This document shows positions 47,105 through 58,625 of a DNA stretch of 64,000 bases, piece after piece. Within the stretch, counting starts at the first letter, position 1; every line of letters begins with the position of its first letter. The notes below the pieces were generated by a model. The model ran no database searches and was not told the origin of the DNA. It worked only from the letters and a program-made list of their open reading frames with translations. The stretch spans positions 8,193,447-8,257,446 of the forward strand of contig CP137675.1 of assembly GCA_037976565.1 (NCBI GenBank), written 5' to 3'. The position numbers and the translations under genes are program-made. This stretch comes from Mesocentrotus franciscanus (taxonomy: Eukaryota > Echinodermata > Echinoidea > Camarodonta > Strongylocentrotidae).

Positions 47105-47178
47105 GGTGCCGCAGCCAGAGTCGAACCGCGAACCATGTAATCCACAGTCCGGTGACGTATCCACTAGATCACGACACC
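47105..47178 (-). tRNA. tRNA-like sequence (pseudogene or SINE head)
   Basis: Minus strand, 74 bases. A full 7-bp acceptor stem pairs GGTGTCG with CGGCACC (one G-T). The A box TGATCTAGTGG and B box GGTTCGACTCT are present. The anticodon and T stems pair poorly and the D loop is short, so it is probably not a working tRNA. It adjoins the foldback at 45585-47075. Confidence 0.45.
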
Positions 47179-48218
47179 TCTAGCAATACCATTTCTCATC
47201 GTAATCATTTATTTATATATATATTTAGTTGGTTAGTTTTTTCTCCTTTTCATCAGAGCTAGGCCTACCTCGATCGGTACCATTCCCGTCTCGATCGTTC
47301 GCTCTTTATCACATACCTCCTCTCTCGTGATCTGTCTTTATCGACTCTTTCTCAATTCCTCTTTCATTCCATCTCCATTGTTTTTGTTATCTACCATTTT
47401 GGCCTTTTTCCGTTTGTACTTTGTTTTTTGGTGATCGCCAATAAGGTCCCCTTTAGGACTTAAAGGGGAAGTCCACACTGATATTAAGTAGGTTTACTAA
47501 AGCAGAATAATGCCAGAGATAGATCTGCGAAACTTTCTGTATTTTATTTGTTGACAGCTCCAAATGTAACCAAAAATTATTAGGGTTATCTTAAGAGATC
47601 AACTATAGATTGATATTGTACAAATGATGCATGCGAATGAGTTCATTATACAATCTATCCGCACTCGAGTTTAGGTTGTATGCATCAATCGTACGAAGCC
47701 GTCAAGCCCCTGCAACGAATTAGTATTGATTTTTGTTTTTTGTTTTTGCACATAAGAATTGATGTTTATTTTGGAATCCTCAAAATGATAACAAATTGAC
47801 TCAGTCTTGCTATAGTTTTTATAGGTATCAACAAAATCGGAATGGGGATGTGGATTAAAGTTTTATACAATAATTCATGAGAGACATAAAGAAAAGATGC
47901 AACTCGAATTTGTAGAAGAATTAGATAACTGTATTTCAGAGTTTTATAATCCGGCAGGTATTTTTTTTTTTATTGCGAGATTTGACTACAATAATGGATG
48001 GAGATTTACATTATATGGGACCATAGAACTTTTCAACAAAAAAAGGTTGAATGAAAGTCTGTGTATGGGACTCCTGAGAGATTTTGCAATGTATTACGTT
48101 TGTTTTCCGCGTAGAAATTGTTTTGCCATTTGACGTTTCACACATAAAATACATGACAAAATCTTTACAGGGTCTCCATTTATATGCATAGGCTTACCGT
48201 TGTCTATAAAAATGTGTA
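47179..48218. other. No gene recognised
   Basis: AT-rich DNA. The open frame at 47897-48133 (78 codons) contains FNNGW-like words but no domain I can name, and its first part overlaps a T-run. Nothing else is supported. Confidence 0.4.
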
Positions 48219-48339
48219 GCTTAACTCAGTGGCGTAATGAACAAAATAGTTTGGGGGGGCTGGCAGACAAAAAAATCCGCATCACCCACTCTTACATGCA
48301 GGCCCCGCTGAACGTTTTTCAAAGGGGATGGGGGGTAAA

Positions 48340-49440
48340 GTATTTACGATCAGGTAGTGTAAATTGGCGTGGGGTCTAGGGGCATTTAGTTACGGTCAGA
48401 TGAGCATATTTTGATACCTTTTTCATGACACTGGCAGGTCACTAATTGGCGTGGGGTCCAGGGGGCTGAGCCCCTGAAACTCAGGGATTTGAGGCATTTT
48501 ATAACGGTCAGATGAGCATATTTTGATACCCTATTTGTGACACTGGCAGGTCACTAATTGGCGTGGGGTCCAGGGGCAGAGCCCCCGGAAGCTCAGGGTT
48601 TAGGGGCTTAGGCCCCTGGTGGGTCGAGGGGCGGAGCCCCGGAAGCTCAGGGTTTTAGGCATTTAATTACGGTCAGATGAGCATATTTTGATACCTTATT
48701 TGTGACACTGGCAGGTCACTAATTGGCGTGGGGTCCAGGGCGGAGCCCCGGAAGCTCAGGGTTTAAGGCATTTTATTACGGTCAGATGAGCATTCAGGGG
48801 CCCGCCTTAGGGCCTAGGTGGGTCCAGAGGGCAGAGCCCTGGAAGCTCAGGGTTTTAGGCGTTTAATTACGGTCAGATGAGCATATTTTGATACCTTATT
48901 TGTGACACTGGCAGGACACTAATTGGCGTGGGGTCCAGGGGCGGAGCCCCTAGAAGCTCAGGGTTTCAGGCATTTTATAACGGTCAGATAAGCATTCAGG
49001 GGCCCGCCTTAAGGCCCCTGGTGGGTCGAGGGGCAGAGCCCCGGAAGCTCAGGGGTTTTAGGCATTTAATTACGGTCAGATGAGCATTTTTTGATACCTT
49101 ATTTGTGACACTGGCAGGACACTAATTGGCGTGGGGTCCAGGGGGCGGAGCCCCCAGAAGCTCAGGGGTTTTAGGCATTAAATTACCGTCAGATGAGCAT
49201 CCAGGGGCCTGCCTTAGGGCCCTAGGTGGAATCCAGGGGGCAGAGCCCCCGGAAGCTCAGGGTTTTAGGCATTTAATCACGGTCAGATGAGCATTCAGGG
49301 GCCCGCCTTAAGGCCCCTGGTGGGTTCGAGGGGCTGAGCCACGGAAGTTCTGGGGTTTTAGGCATTTAATTACGGTCAGATGAGCATATTTTGATACCTC
49401 ATTATTTTGTGTCACTGGCAGGTCACTATTCTTTCTTTCT
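48340..49440 (+). repeat. G/C-rich tandem array, about ten units
   Basis: Units of about 70-170 bases contain GGCGTGGGGTCCAGGGG, CGGAGCCCC, GAAGCTCAGGG, TTTAATTACGGTCAGATGAG and, in the long form, ATACCTTATTTGTGACACTG. Long and short forms alternate. Each unit holds a triloop hairpin such as GGGGC-GGA-GCCCC. Confidence 0.9.
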
Positions 49441-49468
49441 TTCTCTCTTTCTTTCTATTTCTCTTTAG

Positions 49469-50344
49469 CAGGGGCGGATCTAGCTTTTTGCTAAGGGAGG
49501 GGGCAGTTTGACCAAATGACAATGCGGAGCCTCGTCCACGAGCCGTGTAGCGGCGAGGCGATTTTGGGGGCTATTTTGAACCCCGGCCCGTAAGTGATGT
49601 TTTCCTGGCATCTACTAACACAATGGAGACCACAAAAGCAGTGCTTGATAACGTCTTTTAAATCAAGTAACAGTTAAAACAATTTGACCCAATGACGATG
49701 CGGAGCATCGTCCACGAGCCGCGTAGCGGCGAGGCGATTTTGGGGCTATTTTGAACACCATAAGTGATGCGGAGCATCATCCACGAGCCGCGTAGCGGCG
49801 AGGCGATTTGGGGGCTATTTTGAACCCTCGTAAGTGATGTTTTCCTGGCATCTACTAACACAATGGAGACCATAAAGCAGTGCACGATAACGTCTTTGAA
49901 AATCAAGTAACAGTTTAAACAGTTTGACCCAATGACGATGCAGAGCATCGTCTACGAGCCGCCCAGCGGCGAGGCGATTTTGGGGCTATTTTGAACTACC
50001 GTAAGTGATGCGGAGCATCGTCCACAAGCCGCGTAGCGGCGAGGCGATTTTGGGGGCTATTTTGAACCCCTGGCCCGTAAGTGATGTTTTCCTGGCATCT
50101 ACTAACACATTGGAGACCATAAAAGCAGTGCATGATAACGTCTTGTTAAATCAAGTAACAGTTTAATACACAGTTATATCCAGAGTTATCATGTGTTTGG
50201 TTAAGTTACCAGATGAGTTGAATATCTTCTCACAATATTTGCACTTGAAAGGTTTCTCTCCAGTGTGCGTTCTTTCTTTCTTTTTTCCCCTTTTTTGGGC
50301 GGCCCAAGGGGTTAAACCCCTAAACCCCCGTAGATCCGCGCCTG
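49469..50344 (+). mobile_element. Nested CAGGGGCGGATC element with hairpin-rich tandem units
   Basis: Ends are CAGGGGCGGATCTAGC and GTAGATCCGCGCCTG. Three units of about 180-250 bases contain GATGCGGAGCATC, GAGCCGCGTAGCGGCGAGG, TAAGTGATGTTTTCCTGGC and ATCAAGTAACAGTTTA. Flanks share only TTTAG, so the target duplication is unclear. Confidence 0.65.
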
Positions 50345-50599
50345 TTTAGTATACTGTTTTCCAAAAAGTGGGGGCGGAGCCCCGTCGTTCTGCGGGCCCT
50401 GCTATGTAAGCCTCTAAATAAGCATATTTCTTGCCTGACTGTAAATTTAGGAATTTGTAATTTTCCAACAAACGCATAAAAAGTATAATTTAATAAAAAG
50501 TGAGGAAAAATCTCGGATTATTATGTCATTTCAGCAACATTTGTAAATCACCGGTATCGAATTAGAAATGATCCACGTTTGAATTTTATTGTGACACTG

Positions 50600-51130
50600 G
50601 CAGGACACTAATTGCCCCCCATCAGTACGCCTGTGCCCCCAAACTACACCTTGTTGGCGGGAAAATCGCAAATGATCTCCCTACCTATCTTCTTTCTCTC
50701 TTTCTTTCCTTACCTTTTCCTCCCCTTCCCTTTCCCTTCCCTTCCTTCTCTCTCTTTTAGGTTTGCTAGGGAGGCAAGGGCCTTTCGCCCCGATCCACAT
50801 GTTGTTGGCGGGATTAATCGCAACTGATCTCCCCTTCTTTTCACCCTTTCTTTTCTTCTTCCTCTTTTTTGTTCACTTTTAGCTCTCCTCTTTCCTTTTC
50901 CCTTCTCTCTTTTTTTGGCGGGGGGGGGTGAGAGGCAAGGGCCTTTGGCCCCCTCCCCGCCGATCCACAACTTGTTGGCGGAAAATTGCAACTGATATCC
51001 CCTTTTCTTTTCTTCTTTCTCTTTTTCCTTCCCTTTATCTCCTCTTTTCCTTTTTCCTTCTCTCTCTCTCTCTTTTTTTTTCTTTTCTTTGCGGGGCAAG
51101 GCCCGCTCGCCCCCTGGATCCGCACCTGTG
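50600..51130 (+). repeat. Polypyrimidine tandem array
   Basis: Three units of about 150-170 bases each comprise TTGTTGGCGGGAAAATCGCAA, GATCTCCC, a C/T tract of 60-100 bases, GGCGGGG and CAAGGGCC.TTCGCCCC. A single relative lies at 1712-1820 and 11174-11220, split there by the foldback element. The lysine/arginine/glutamate-rich minus-strand frames are artefacts of the tract. Confidence 0.85.
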
Positions 51131-51712
51131 GAACATTCCCTCCGGAAATGACCCTCCTCGCCGCATCAAAACAAACCCTGAGCGCAGGCGACTGCGCATT
51201 CCCCCGCGTACCGCCTAGAGCTGCCGCGATATAAGCTCTACTCTAGGCCGGACATACGGGTATCCAGACTTTTCGCTAAACTGGATATACGGTTATCTAC
51301 TAGTACTAGTATTACTGTTAGTGGACACCAAGGCCCATATAAAAAAAAAACATTTTGCTCTTCCTGGCTATTTGGGAATGTGTCAGTTTGCAACAGAAAT
51401 GGAGAACCGCGCATTTTGTTGAAAATCATGTGATATATCACGAACATTTATAAATCACTTGTATGGAATTGAAAATAAGTCATGGTTTAATTTTATTTGG
51501 GGGGGCTAGCGCCCCCCCAAGCCCCCCCACCAGTACGCCAGTGGCTTAACTAGTGTGACAATTTGCATGCAATGCGATTACACATATTGTAGGGCACATG
51601 TACAGCTAGAAGATCTAACTTTTAGATGTGATTTGAGTACCGATTAACCTTGGTAGTAATTCGGTCAGCAAGGCTGATATGAAGCTAATAAAAATACATA
51701 ATTTGGTCTTTT

Positions 51713-51852
51713 TCATGTCCAGAACATGATGCTATTAAAGCCTTTGTATGAGGTCGCCCACTGGTCAGCACAATTTAAATGTCCAGCACATGATGCTTTT
51801 TATAACCTTTATATGATGTTGTCCACTAGCTGGTCAGCACAATTTAGAAAGA
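51713..51852 (+). repeat. Direct duplication of about 70 bases
   Basis: ACATGATGCT..CTTTATATGA..GTCCACT..GGTCAGCACAATTTA occurs twice in a row with small changes. No gene. Confidence 0.85.
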
Positions 51853-51859
51853 AAGTCCT

Positions 51860-52520
51860 GTCAGCATTCAGGGTTTGGGATTCCAGAAACGGATCTAGAT
51901 GTCAGCATTTTTGCTAATTAACGATATAATGTTTATTCATAAATTGGCAATGTTTCATTGTGAAGTTTGGTTTCAGGGGGGCATTAATCTGTTAATTATA
52001 GGCCTAGGCCTATTGTATTGTTGCCATGCAAGAGTGGCAAAGGGTCATTGAAATCACTTCGGGAATTATAGCTTTAGTATAAATAGAGGAAAGGTACAGA
52101 AAAGTAGTTACTTAGCTGCAGACATCAGGCAGAACATATTCTAACTCATTGAGTGTTATATCACTCTCTTAAATGTGTTTTCATCCCGATTGTGAGAAGA
52201 ACTTAATAAAGTAAGTTGTGTATCATAATGAAGGATATATCAAAGTTATTTAAGAATTCGTCTTCTTCGCGTCAACAGGGTTTCTTCGTTATAATATAAT
52301 AGGGACAATTTTATTTTACAATTATGTAAAACTGGTTGGGCTAGGTAATTGATATTACTTAAATCATTAGGTCTGTGCCACATAACTACATCCAAGATGT
52401 AGGCCTATTATACTGTTATTTCCAGTTTAATATTTTACCTAAAATATCATAGATCTGCATTAGAGGCTGCAAAGGCTGCAATTAAATGTACAAAAACTTA
52501 AAATTATAAGGTCCGCCTAT
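51860..52520. other. No gene recognised
   Basis: AT-rich sequence without supported exons or repeats. Confidence 0.4.
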
Positions 52521-52523
52521 ATA

Positions 52524-52742
52524 CTGTAAACGCGGAAATATTCGCGGTACATTAATTTTCGCGGGTTTCGCGCTAAGATCGGCAAGCGCGAATTTTAGAA
52601 CTCGCGAAAATATAAGCATGACTTAGACTATGCGTGTTTTGATCGGGCTGAATTGCGTGCAACTCAAATTTAAGAACCAGCGAATATGTTTTGGGGTCGC
52701 TCAGCGCGAAAATTAATCAAGCGAAAACAACAGCGTTTACAG
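52524..52742. mobile_element. Mariner-type MITE (CTGTAAACGC ends)
   Basis: Ends CTGTAAACGCGG and CAGCGTTTACAG are flanked by TA on both sides. Inner motifs TTCGCGG, TTAATTTTCGCG and CGCGAAAATTAAT extend the inverted repeat to about 40 bases. It is 219 bases with no gene. Confidence 0.88.
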
Positions 52743-52945
52743 TAAGTGACAATATTAAGACAATCGACTATTATGCATTTGTGAAATTTTCTTTTCCTTA
52801 GTAGTTTTGATAATATGTCAACAGAATAGAAGGGGAAAAAACGCAATTCAATCCATACGGTAGTCCAAGGGAGTTAATCACAATCTGATGTTCGCGCGGC
52901 CTTGGGGCAGTTACCCTTAGATCATGCAAATACCTATATAGTTCA

Positions 52946-53238
52946 CAGGGGCGGATCCAGCCGGCGGCAAGGGAGGGGGCCTAAAAAGGGGCCCACTTCG
53001 TGCGAAAATTTGAAAATCGTGCCGGCCGATTTTTCGCTCAGTGGGGAGGGGGGTAGTGAGCATAATTTTTTTTGGGGTACCCTAAAGTGTTCTTTCCTAC
53101 GGAAGGGTTATTTTTCCACTGACACCCCTTGGGCGCCAGGGGAGGGGGCCCATCTTCTTTTTTTCAAAAAAATGTTGTTTTTATTGGGTTTTTTTTGCTA
53201 GGGAGGGGGCCCGGGCCCGCCCCTTGGATCCGCCACTG
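52946..53238. mobile_element. hAT-like MITE with perfect 8-bp TSD
   Basis: Ends CAGGGGCGGATCCAGCC and TTGGATCCGCCACTG; ATAGTTCA is present on both sides (52938-52945 and 53239-53246). Its 293 bases align with 40383-40674 throughout (GTGCGAAAATTTGAAAATCG, TTTTTCGCTCAGTGG). Confidence 0.93.
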
Positions 53239-53249
53239 ATAGTTCAGAT

Positions 53250-54170
53250 TCTGTCCGTTTTTACTTTCTTTTTCTTCTTCAGTCATCATTTTTCCCTCCC
53301 TAGCTTATGTCCAACCCTTCACATTTTAAGGGTCATTTGGGGGATTTTTCACAATTTTCGGGTGTTTGCCATGCGGGAAAACCGTAAAATTCGAAAATTT
53401 TCGAAATTTTGAAAACACGGGCCCATGATTAGTGATATTTTTGTTAAATATGGGACTCAAATATGTTTGGGATTTTTTTTCGGTAAAAAAGCGACCCATT
53501 AGAGCGGCACATCCCCGTTTGTCTTCATATGTGAGTACCCCCTCCCACCCCCGCCCCGGGAATTAATTAAACTCTCCGAAAAGGGGTAAGAATGCAGTAG
53601 AACCGAACAGGGGAACCCCCGAATAATACATGTATATAACGCAGAGGACATGTTCACGCATGTCTGACATTAATACATATCTCTATCAAACTCGTCCTAC
53701 TAAGATATCGGTAAAAAAAAGTATCGGTAAGTCATGTGTCCCATGCTCATCTAAATGATTTTTAAAGTAGGCCTACATCATAGAGCTAATAACACTTATT
53801 ATTATATAGCTATATGGCCTACATGTATTTTATATTATCATAACCAGGCGCGTACGCAGGGGAGGTTTGGGGTTAAACCCCCTCAATTTTTAATGTGTGT
53901 GTTTCGAGGAAACCTCCCTTTTTTTTCAAGTGTAAAAAAAAAAATATGGGCCTATATAATATATATATATAAATATGTATCGACCCCCTCTCTCTCTCTC
54001 TCTCCCCGGCTCATCTCTTTCTACTCGGTCTCTCCCTCTTTATTTATTTTTCTCCCGCTTCCTCCCCTTCTTCATGTATTTCCTTCTCTTTTCTGAATTG
54101 AGGTTGCTATGGGAATTCCACCTTGATATAAAATTGGTTTTGATACTGAGCAGCAGAAAAATTAGAGAAA
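53250..54170. other. No gene recognised; one isolated repeat end
   Basis: At about 53848 CCAGGCGCGTACGCAGG begins a hAT-like end without a partner in the window. TA and CT simple repeats lie at 53955-54004. No supported exon. Confidence 0.45.
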
Positions 54171-54174
54171 CAAT

Positions 54175-54592
54175 TCAGTGAAAGTTTGAGAAAAATCGGA
54201 CAACAAATAAGAAAATTATGAATCTGTCAAAATCATGAAAATCATGGAATCTGTGAGACAAATTGGCAATGCGGTCAGATGGTTGTGACTGTCATCACCT
54301 CACAATTCACCACTGATCTGAATGACAGAATGACCCAAAATCTCCATTTCTCTGAATGTCAATGGAATAGTAGACCTACCTTATATGCGGGGGTGCATGA
54401 AAGAACATGTTATCCGTGATATATGATCGAGATAGGCACGAAGAAAATATATATTTTGATCAAAATGGAATTTAATTACACAAAGTTTCTTGCATTCAAC
54501 AAAGGATAAAATGTGAGGGGGTGACATCATTTAGGGACTGCGTTGACATAACTTTCTTATTTATTGTCCGATTTTTCTCAAATTTTCATTGA
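54175..54592. mobile_element. Inverted-repeat element, about 45-bp arms
   Basis: TCAGTGAAAGTTTGAGAAAA..TCGGACAACAAATAAG at 54175-54219 is matched by its near-exact reverse complement at 54547-54592. The 330-base loop has no gene. The target duplication is not resolved. Confidence 0.7.
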
Positions 54593-54599
54593 TCTGTTC

Positions 54600-56302
54600 T
54601 TCTCATTTTTATCCTAATATTAAAACAATTTATTATCAGGGAACCTGGTATTTTGAACAAGGAGAACGAGCTATTGGTGGACGAAATAGTGAGGGGTCGA
54701 TTTGTATGGTAGGAGTACAGATCAAGCGTCATCGATCCGCTTAAGCGGAAGTTAAGCGCTATAAGAGAGCACCGCGGTCAAATTGAAACATAACAATCCT
54801 GTCGCAAGTTCATGTTGGATTAGTACTATATAGCTGGCCTGTCGAGCTACATTGCTGAAACTGACAGGTGATTGGCGAGTGCTGTGCTGCGGACTTAGTT
54901 CATTCCATATCATATCATACCCGGTAAATATCAGTCTAACTCTAAGAATTTTCACTATTCTAAATCGAAATTGCACTTGTTTCATTTTATCCTAATCTGC
55001 TAATAATAATATTAATAATGTTCAAGTTTCAACCCTGCTGGGTCAGGCACTCATAGTAGACCTACTCATATTCATAATATATAGTCAGTGATGAACCAAC
55101 ATCTTGTTCATACCAATTCCACAGCTTTCCTCAATAGATCTAAAAAATCTACAGCCTTTTAAAGTTTTAGTTTAACAGGTACAGGTTCATCAGGTAGGTA
55201 ACCGCCTCCTTCAGCTCTCGGCATCCAAAGCTCCAGTCCAGGACCTGAAAGGCTGAAGGGGGTTCTTCCCGTCATACTGAACTGTCTGAAGAACTGTGCC
55301 CCACTGCCCTAGAATTTAGAAATATCGCATCCTCTCATCCATCTCTTACATTTCTCCTGTCTACAAAACATGTACATCATGATCAGGTAAATGATGTATG
55401 TCATATGCAGACGTATCTTGCGAGGGGCCCTACTATTAGTATAGGCCTAGGGCAAATGGGAGGGGACCTCGCCTCGGCCTCGCAAGATGGTTTGTTTGAA
55501 GCGACTAAACCAAGAGTAGAAAATTAGGCTACACTGTACAGATCCATAACTAGGTGTAAGCTTCGCACCCTGCAAATACGCGTAGTGCGATGTGTACAAA
55601 TACTACAATGCACCAAACTCATGAGGCTGAGGTGACTGACCAACAAATATATCTTTGAGGTTTTCCCATTAAAAGAAAAATTCTTTATGTTTCTTGTTGT
55701 GTTATATAAAAGTGGTTTGAAATTGGGGTAAAATTCACACTTGTCATTAGTCAGCAGCAAAATCAAGATTGCAATTCATTACATGTGATTGTACATGTAT
55801 GGACCTTTCAATTTCAAACAGCCACAAAAAAAAACACTTTAAATTGTGCATTATTCACATTTATCGGTCACAAATTTTTTCTCTCCAAAATTAAACTCCA
55901 TAGTCAAGGAAATATAGCGCCAAATAAAAAAAAGAAATTATCCTAAAACACTACATTAACTAGACCGAAAGCTTCAGTCTCTGATATCGACGGTTGTTCC
56001 GCTGAGATTGCATCTGGCTCCTCTGACCGCCTCTATACATATATGGTGTATGGGGAATGTCAACAAATGTCAGTTTTATTAAAGAATGACCCATACCAGA
56101 CGGTTATTTCTGTCTATATATTAACATGATGAAATGAAGCCTTTTGAAACAAAATGCGTAGCTTGTTGTCCCCCAATCTTAGATCTTGCTCAACTCCATC
56201 TTCAATACATTAGACTATTTCTTAATCATGCATCACTAAAATAGATTTATTTTCTCATGTAGATGAACAAAACACCCATAAACCTATAAAAGACTGGAAG
56301 TA
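54600..56302. other. Upstream region of the TP53BP1-like gene
   Basis: No exon supported. A dispersed repeat shared with 19690-19785 lies at 56045-56125. The 5' UTR and promoter of the downstream gene must lie here or further upstream, but no TATA box or initiator can be named with confidence. CpG is not enriched. Confidence 0.4.
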
Positions 56303-56524
56303 ATGGACCTCCCATCCCAATCCCAACACCCTTCTGATCCTGCTCAACTGGACGGAGGTCTTCCAGATGTTTGTAGCACACCTTGTTTTATTGTGTTGGA
56401 CTCCCAGGCAGAAAACACTGAAGCCGACAGAGGTGAAGAATCAGTTACAGAAGCCAGGGCACGTAGGCTCAAGCAGTTGGAGGAGCTGACCAAGAATTCA
56501 CCCACGAAACCACTCCCGGAAATA
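56303..56524 (+). CDS. TP53BP1: TP53BP1-like protein, exon 1 (start codon)
   Basis: The ATG opens MDLPSQSQHPSDPAQLDGG and then STPCFIVLDSQAEN, the conserved N-terminal box of 53BP1 (TPC.I..DSQ in vertebrates), followed by a charged helix ARARRLKQLEELTK. The exon ends in phase 0 at the strong donor GTAAGT (56525); reading on for 34 more codons is open but probably intronic. 53BP1 is a nuclear scaffold at DNA double-strand breaks that promotes end joining and is phosphorylated by ATM on SQ/TQ sites. Seven in-phase exons follow this design to the right edge. Confidence 0.85.
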
Positions 56525-57916
56525 GTAAGTGTTGCCACTTCTGCTCCCATTGCAAGCAGCCAGCAACTAGTAAGCCTGTCCAGACTTGAGGAAATGCACT
56601 CAAAACTCATACAAAGAAATGTATAAAGAATTACTGTATTGTGAAAGGGGTTACACACTGGATAACAAAGAAGTGCGGTCTAAATAAAATTGTTTTATAG
56701 TGACCAGTCAGTTGACATAACAGCTGGCCAATCATCAGTGCGCTTATGATAAGCCCTGCCAAGTCAAATATAGTTTTCCTACAATACAACCTTCAAACGA
56801 AAACGGAACCCTGGTTCTCTATTGAGTTCTCGTTTGAAATGATGTTCAAACATGCGTTATGATATTATTATTTTTTTAGACATTGTTTTGGGATACGGCG
56901 TACAGCCTAGAAAAATTTATTACGTATCATGTAGCTATACAGTTTTTAACTTTTTATATAGCCATGTGATGAATGTTTGTATCCTGAACAGGGATAAGTA
57001 TGCCTGGAGAATGCCCCTGCCACTTAAGGAATCAACAAAATTAATACAGTTGCACCGAGGAAGGCTCGCAGTTTTAAGAAATTCAATGAGCTTCTCATTG
57101 TGTGCTGCTTGCAAAATATCCTTTCAAGCGTAATTCTGAGTTGATACAACAGATTCACATGGTCTAGTGAAAATTGCCTCAGAAGTGATCCATGGCTGTA
57201 TAGTATAGATAGAACAAAGACATGTTTTTTTATTATTTATTTTGTAATATGATTATATATTGAAACAACAAGATAAGAAAGATTAATCTGGTAACATAAC
57301 CATGGAATTAAAGAAATAAAATGCTTGAATTGTAAGTAGTATACATGTATGTTTTATCCAGTGTAGCTTTAAAGGTATTACAAAGTTTTGGTATGGGGTC
57401 ATGAATTTGGTTCGAATGAACATATTGGAAGCAAATGCGATTTTACAATATTCAATGATCATTGTCGCAGTTGAAATCGAGTCTAAAGTGATGAAATTGT
57501 AAATAATAAATCCTTTATGTTGTATAGCGCCCTCTCAAGACTGATATTACTGTAGCTTTAAAACAATGTTTCTTGACTATAATCGACCGATTTGCTATTC
57601 CCGTTTGGAAATTATATATCGGAACTGCATATTCTGAGATTTTCATGGTCGTAGCTATCATGGAATAGCCTTGGGCGCTATTTGAAATATTTGAAATTTA
57701 CCAGGAGCACCTGTAAATTTTGATTATTCAATTTGCTCAAAAGCTGAAGTGTTTTAGGGACTAAATTTTTTAGTGCTTCTAATACATCCACAGGGGCATC
57801 CAAATATATTAACAATTTAAAAAATAACTATCCATCCAATTTCAAAATTTCCCCAAACTTTGCATTACCTTTAATATTGAAGAATTTTTGTTTGTTTGTT
57901 TTTGTTTGAAATACAG
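56525..57916. other. Intron 1 of the TP53BP1-like gene
   Basis: GTAAGT..ATACAG. AT-rich, no recognisable repeat family. A minor possible exon extension (to about 56626) would end in a stop. Confidence 0.6.
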
Positions 57917-58139
57917 GAATTTGATGGAGGCATCCAGAGAAGTGGAGACAAAGAGGATGACAAAAAAGAGGGCACCAGGCTGATGACTAGTGTAGAGGGA
58001 ATAGAGGTGAAAGCCCAAACATCCAAAAATGATGAGGCAATATCTGAAGAAGAAGAAGAAGAAGAGGAGGAAGAAAAGGAAGTGCCTTCAACACAGGAAG
58101 ATCTGTTTGATGAAGAAAAGAAATTACCAAATGAGCAAG
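57917..58139 (+). CDS. TP53BP1: TP53BP1-like protein, exon 2
   Basis: It joins in phase 0 and leaves in phase 1 at AAG|GTAACC. An acidic run of about 13 residues precedes VPSTQEDLFDEEKK. STQEDLFD is identical to a conserved motif of vertebrate 53BP1 (LSTQEDLFD) and contains a TQ site. This motif and those in exons 1 and 3 occur in the same order as in vertebrate 53BP1, which makes the orthology call strong. Confidence 0.9.
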
Positions 58140-58189
58140 GTAACCTTTTTTATGGATTATAGGAAAATATGATAACTTTTTAATTTTTG

Positions 58190-58625
58190 TCTCGCCTGCG
58201 TAGCAAAAAGCGAGACATAGGCGCCGCTTTTCCGGTGGCGGCGGCGGCGGCGACGGCGGCGGCGTCAACATCAAAACTTAACCTAAGGTTAAGTTTTTAA
58301 ATTGTTAATATAATTTTGAAAGTATAAGGTCCTATTCAATGAAACTTGGACTAAAGGGTTATCAAGTATCCTCAATCATGTGAGGAAAATTTCAGCCCAC
58401 TAGGTCAAGGTCAAAGGTCATTTCAGGTCAACAAACTTAACTATGTTGTGGCATCAGGCTAAGATTTTGAAATTTTAGCATAATTTCAAAAGTGTTTGTT
58501 CAAATTCCATGAAACTTGTACCCAACGGCTATCAAGTATCACAAATCATGTGACACAAATTCCAGGTCACAAAGTCAAGGTCAAAGGTCATTTTAGGTCA
58601 GTAGACTTGGATTATGTTCTCAAAA
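58190..58625 (+). repeat. Dispersed repeat in intron 2
   Basis: It starts GTCTCGCCTGCGTAGCAAAA followed by a GGC-rich run. Two blocks of about 125 bases follow with CATGAAACTTG, TATCAAGTATC, AATCATGTGA and GTCAAGGTCAAAGGTCATTT. Its source is unknown; no gene. Confidence 0.7.

Larger units (their letters stand above)
48227..51543 (+). mobile_element. hAT-like non-autonomous element, copy C, perfect 8-bp TSD
   Basis: Left end CAGTGGCGTAATGAACAAAA; right end CCACCAGTACGCCAGTG (an imperfect inverse, 11 of the first 14). GCTTAACT is present on both sides (48219-48226 and 51544-51551). The 3.3-kb interior consists of tandem arrays and a further nested element (49469-50344), with no transposase. 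The copies at 477 and 1161 are shorter relatives. Confidence 0.9.

Noticed and set aside
50710..51125. Lysine/glutamate/arginine-rich minus-strand frames of 94-129 codons
   Set aside because: Translation of a polypyrimidine tandem array; the frame persists only because the tract lacks stops.
53848..53940. CCAGGCGCGTACGCAGG as the left end of a hAT-like element
   Set aside because: No matching right end or target duplication in the window; noted only as an isolated end.
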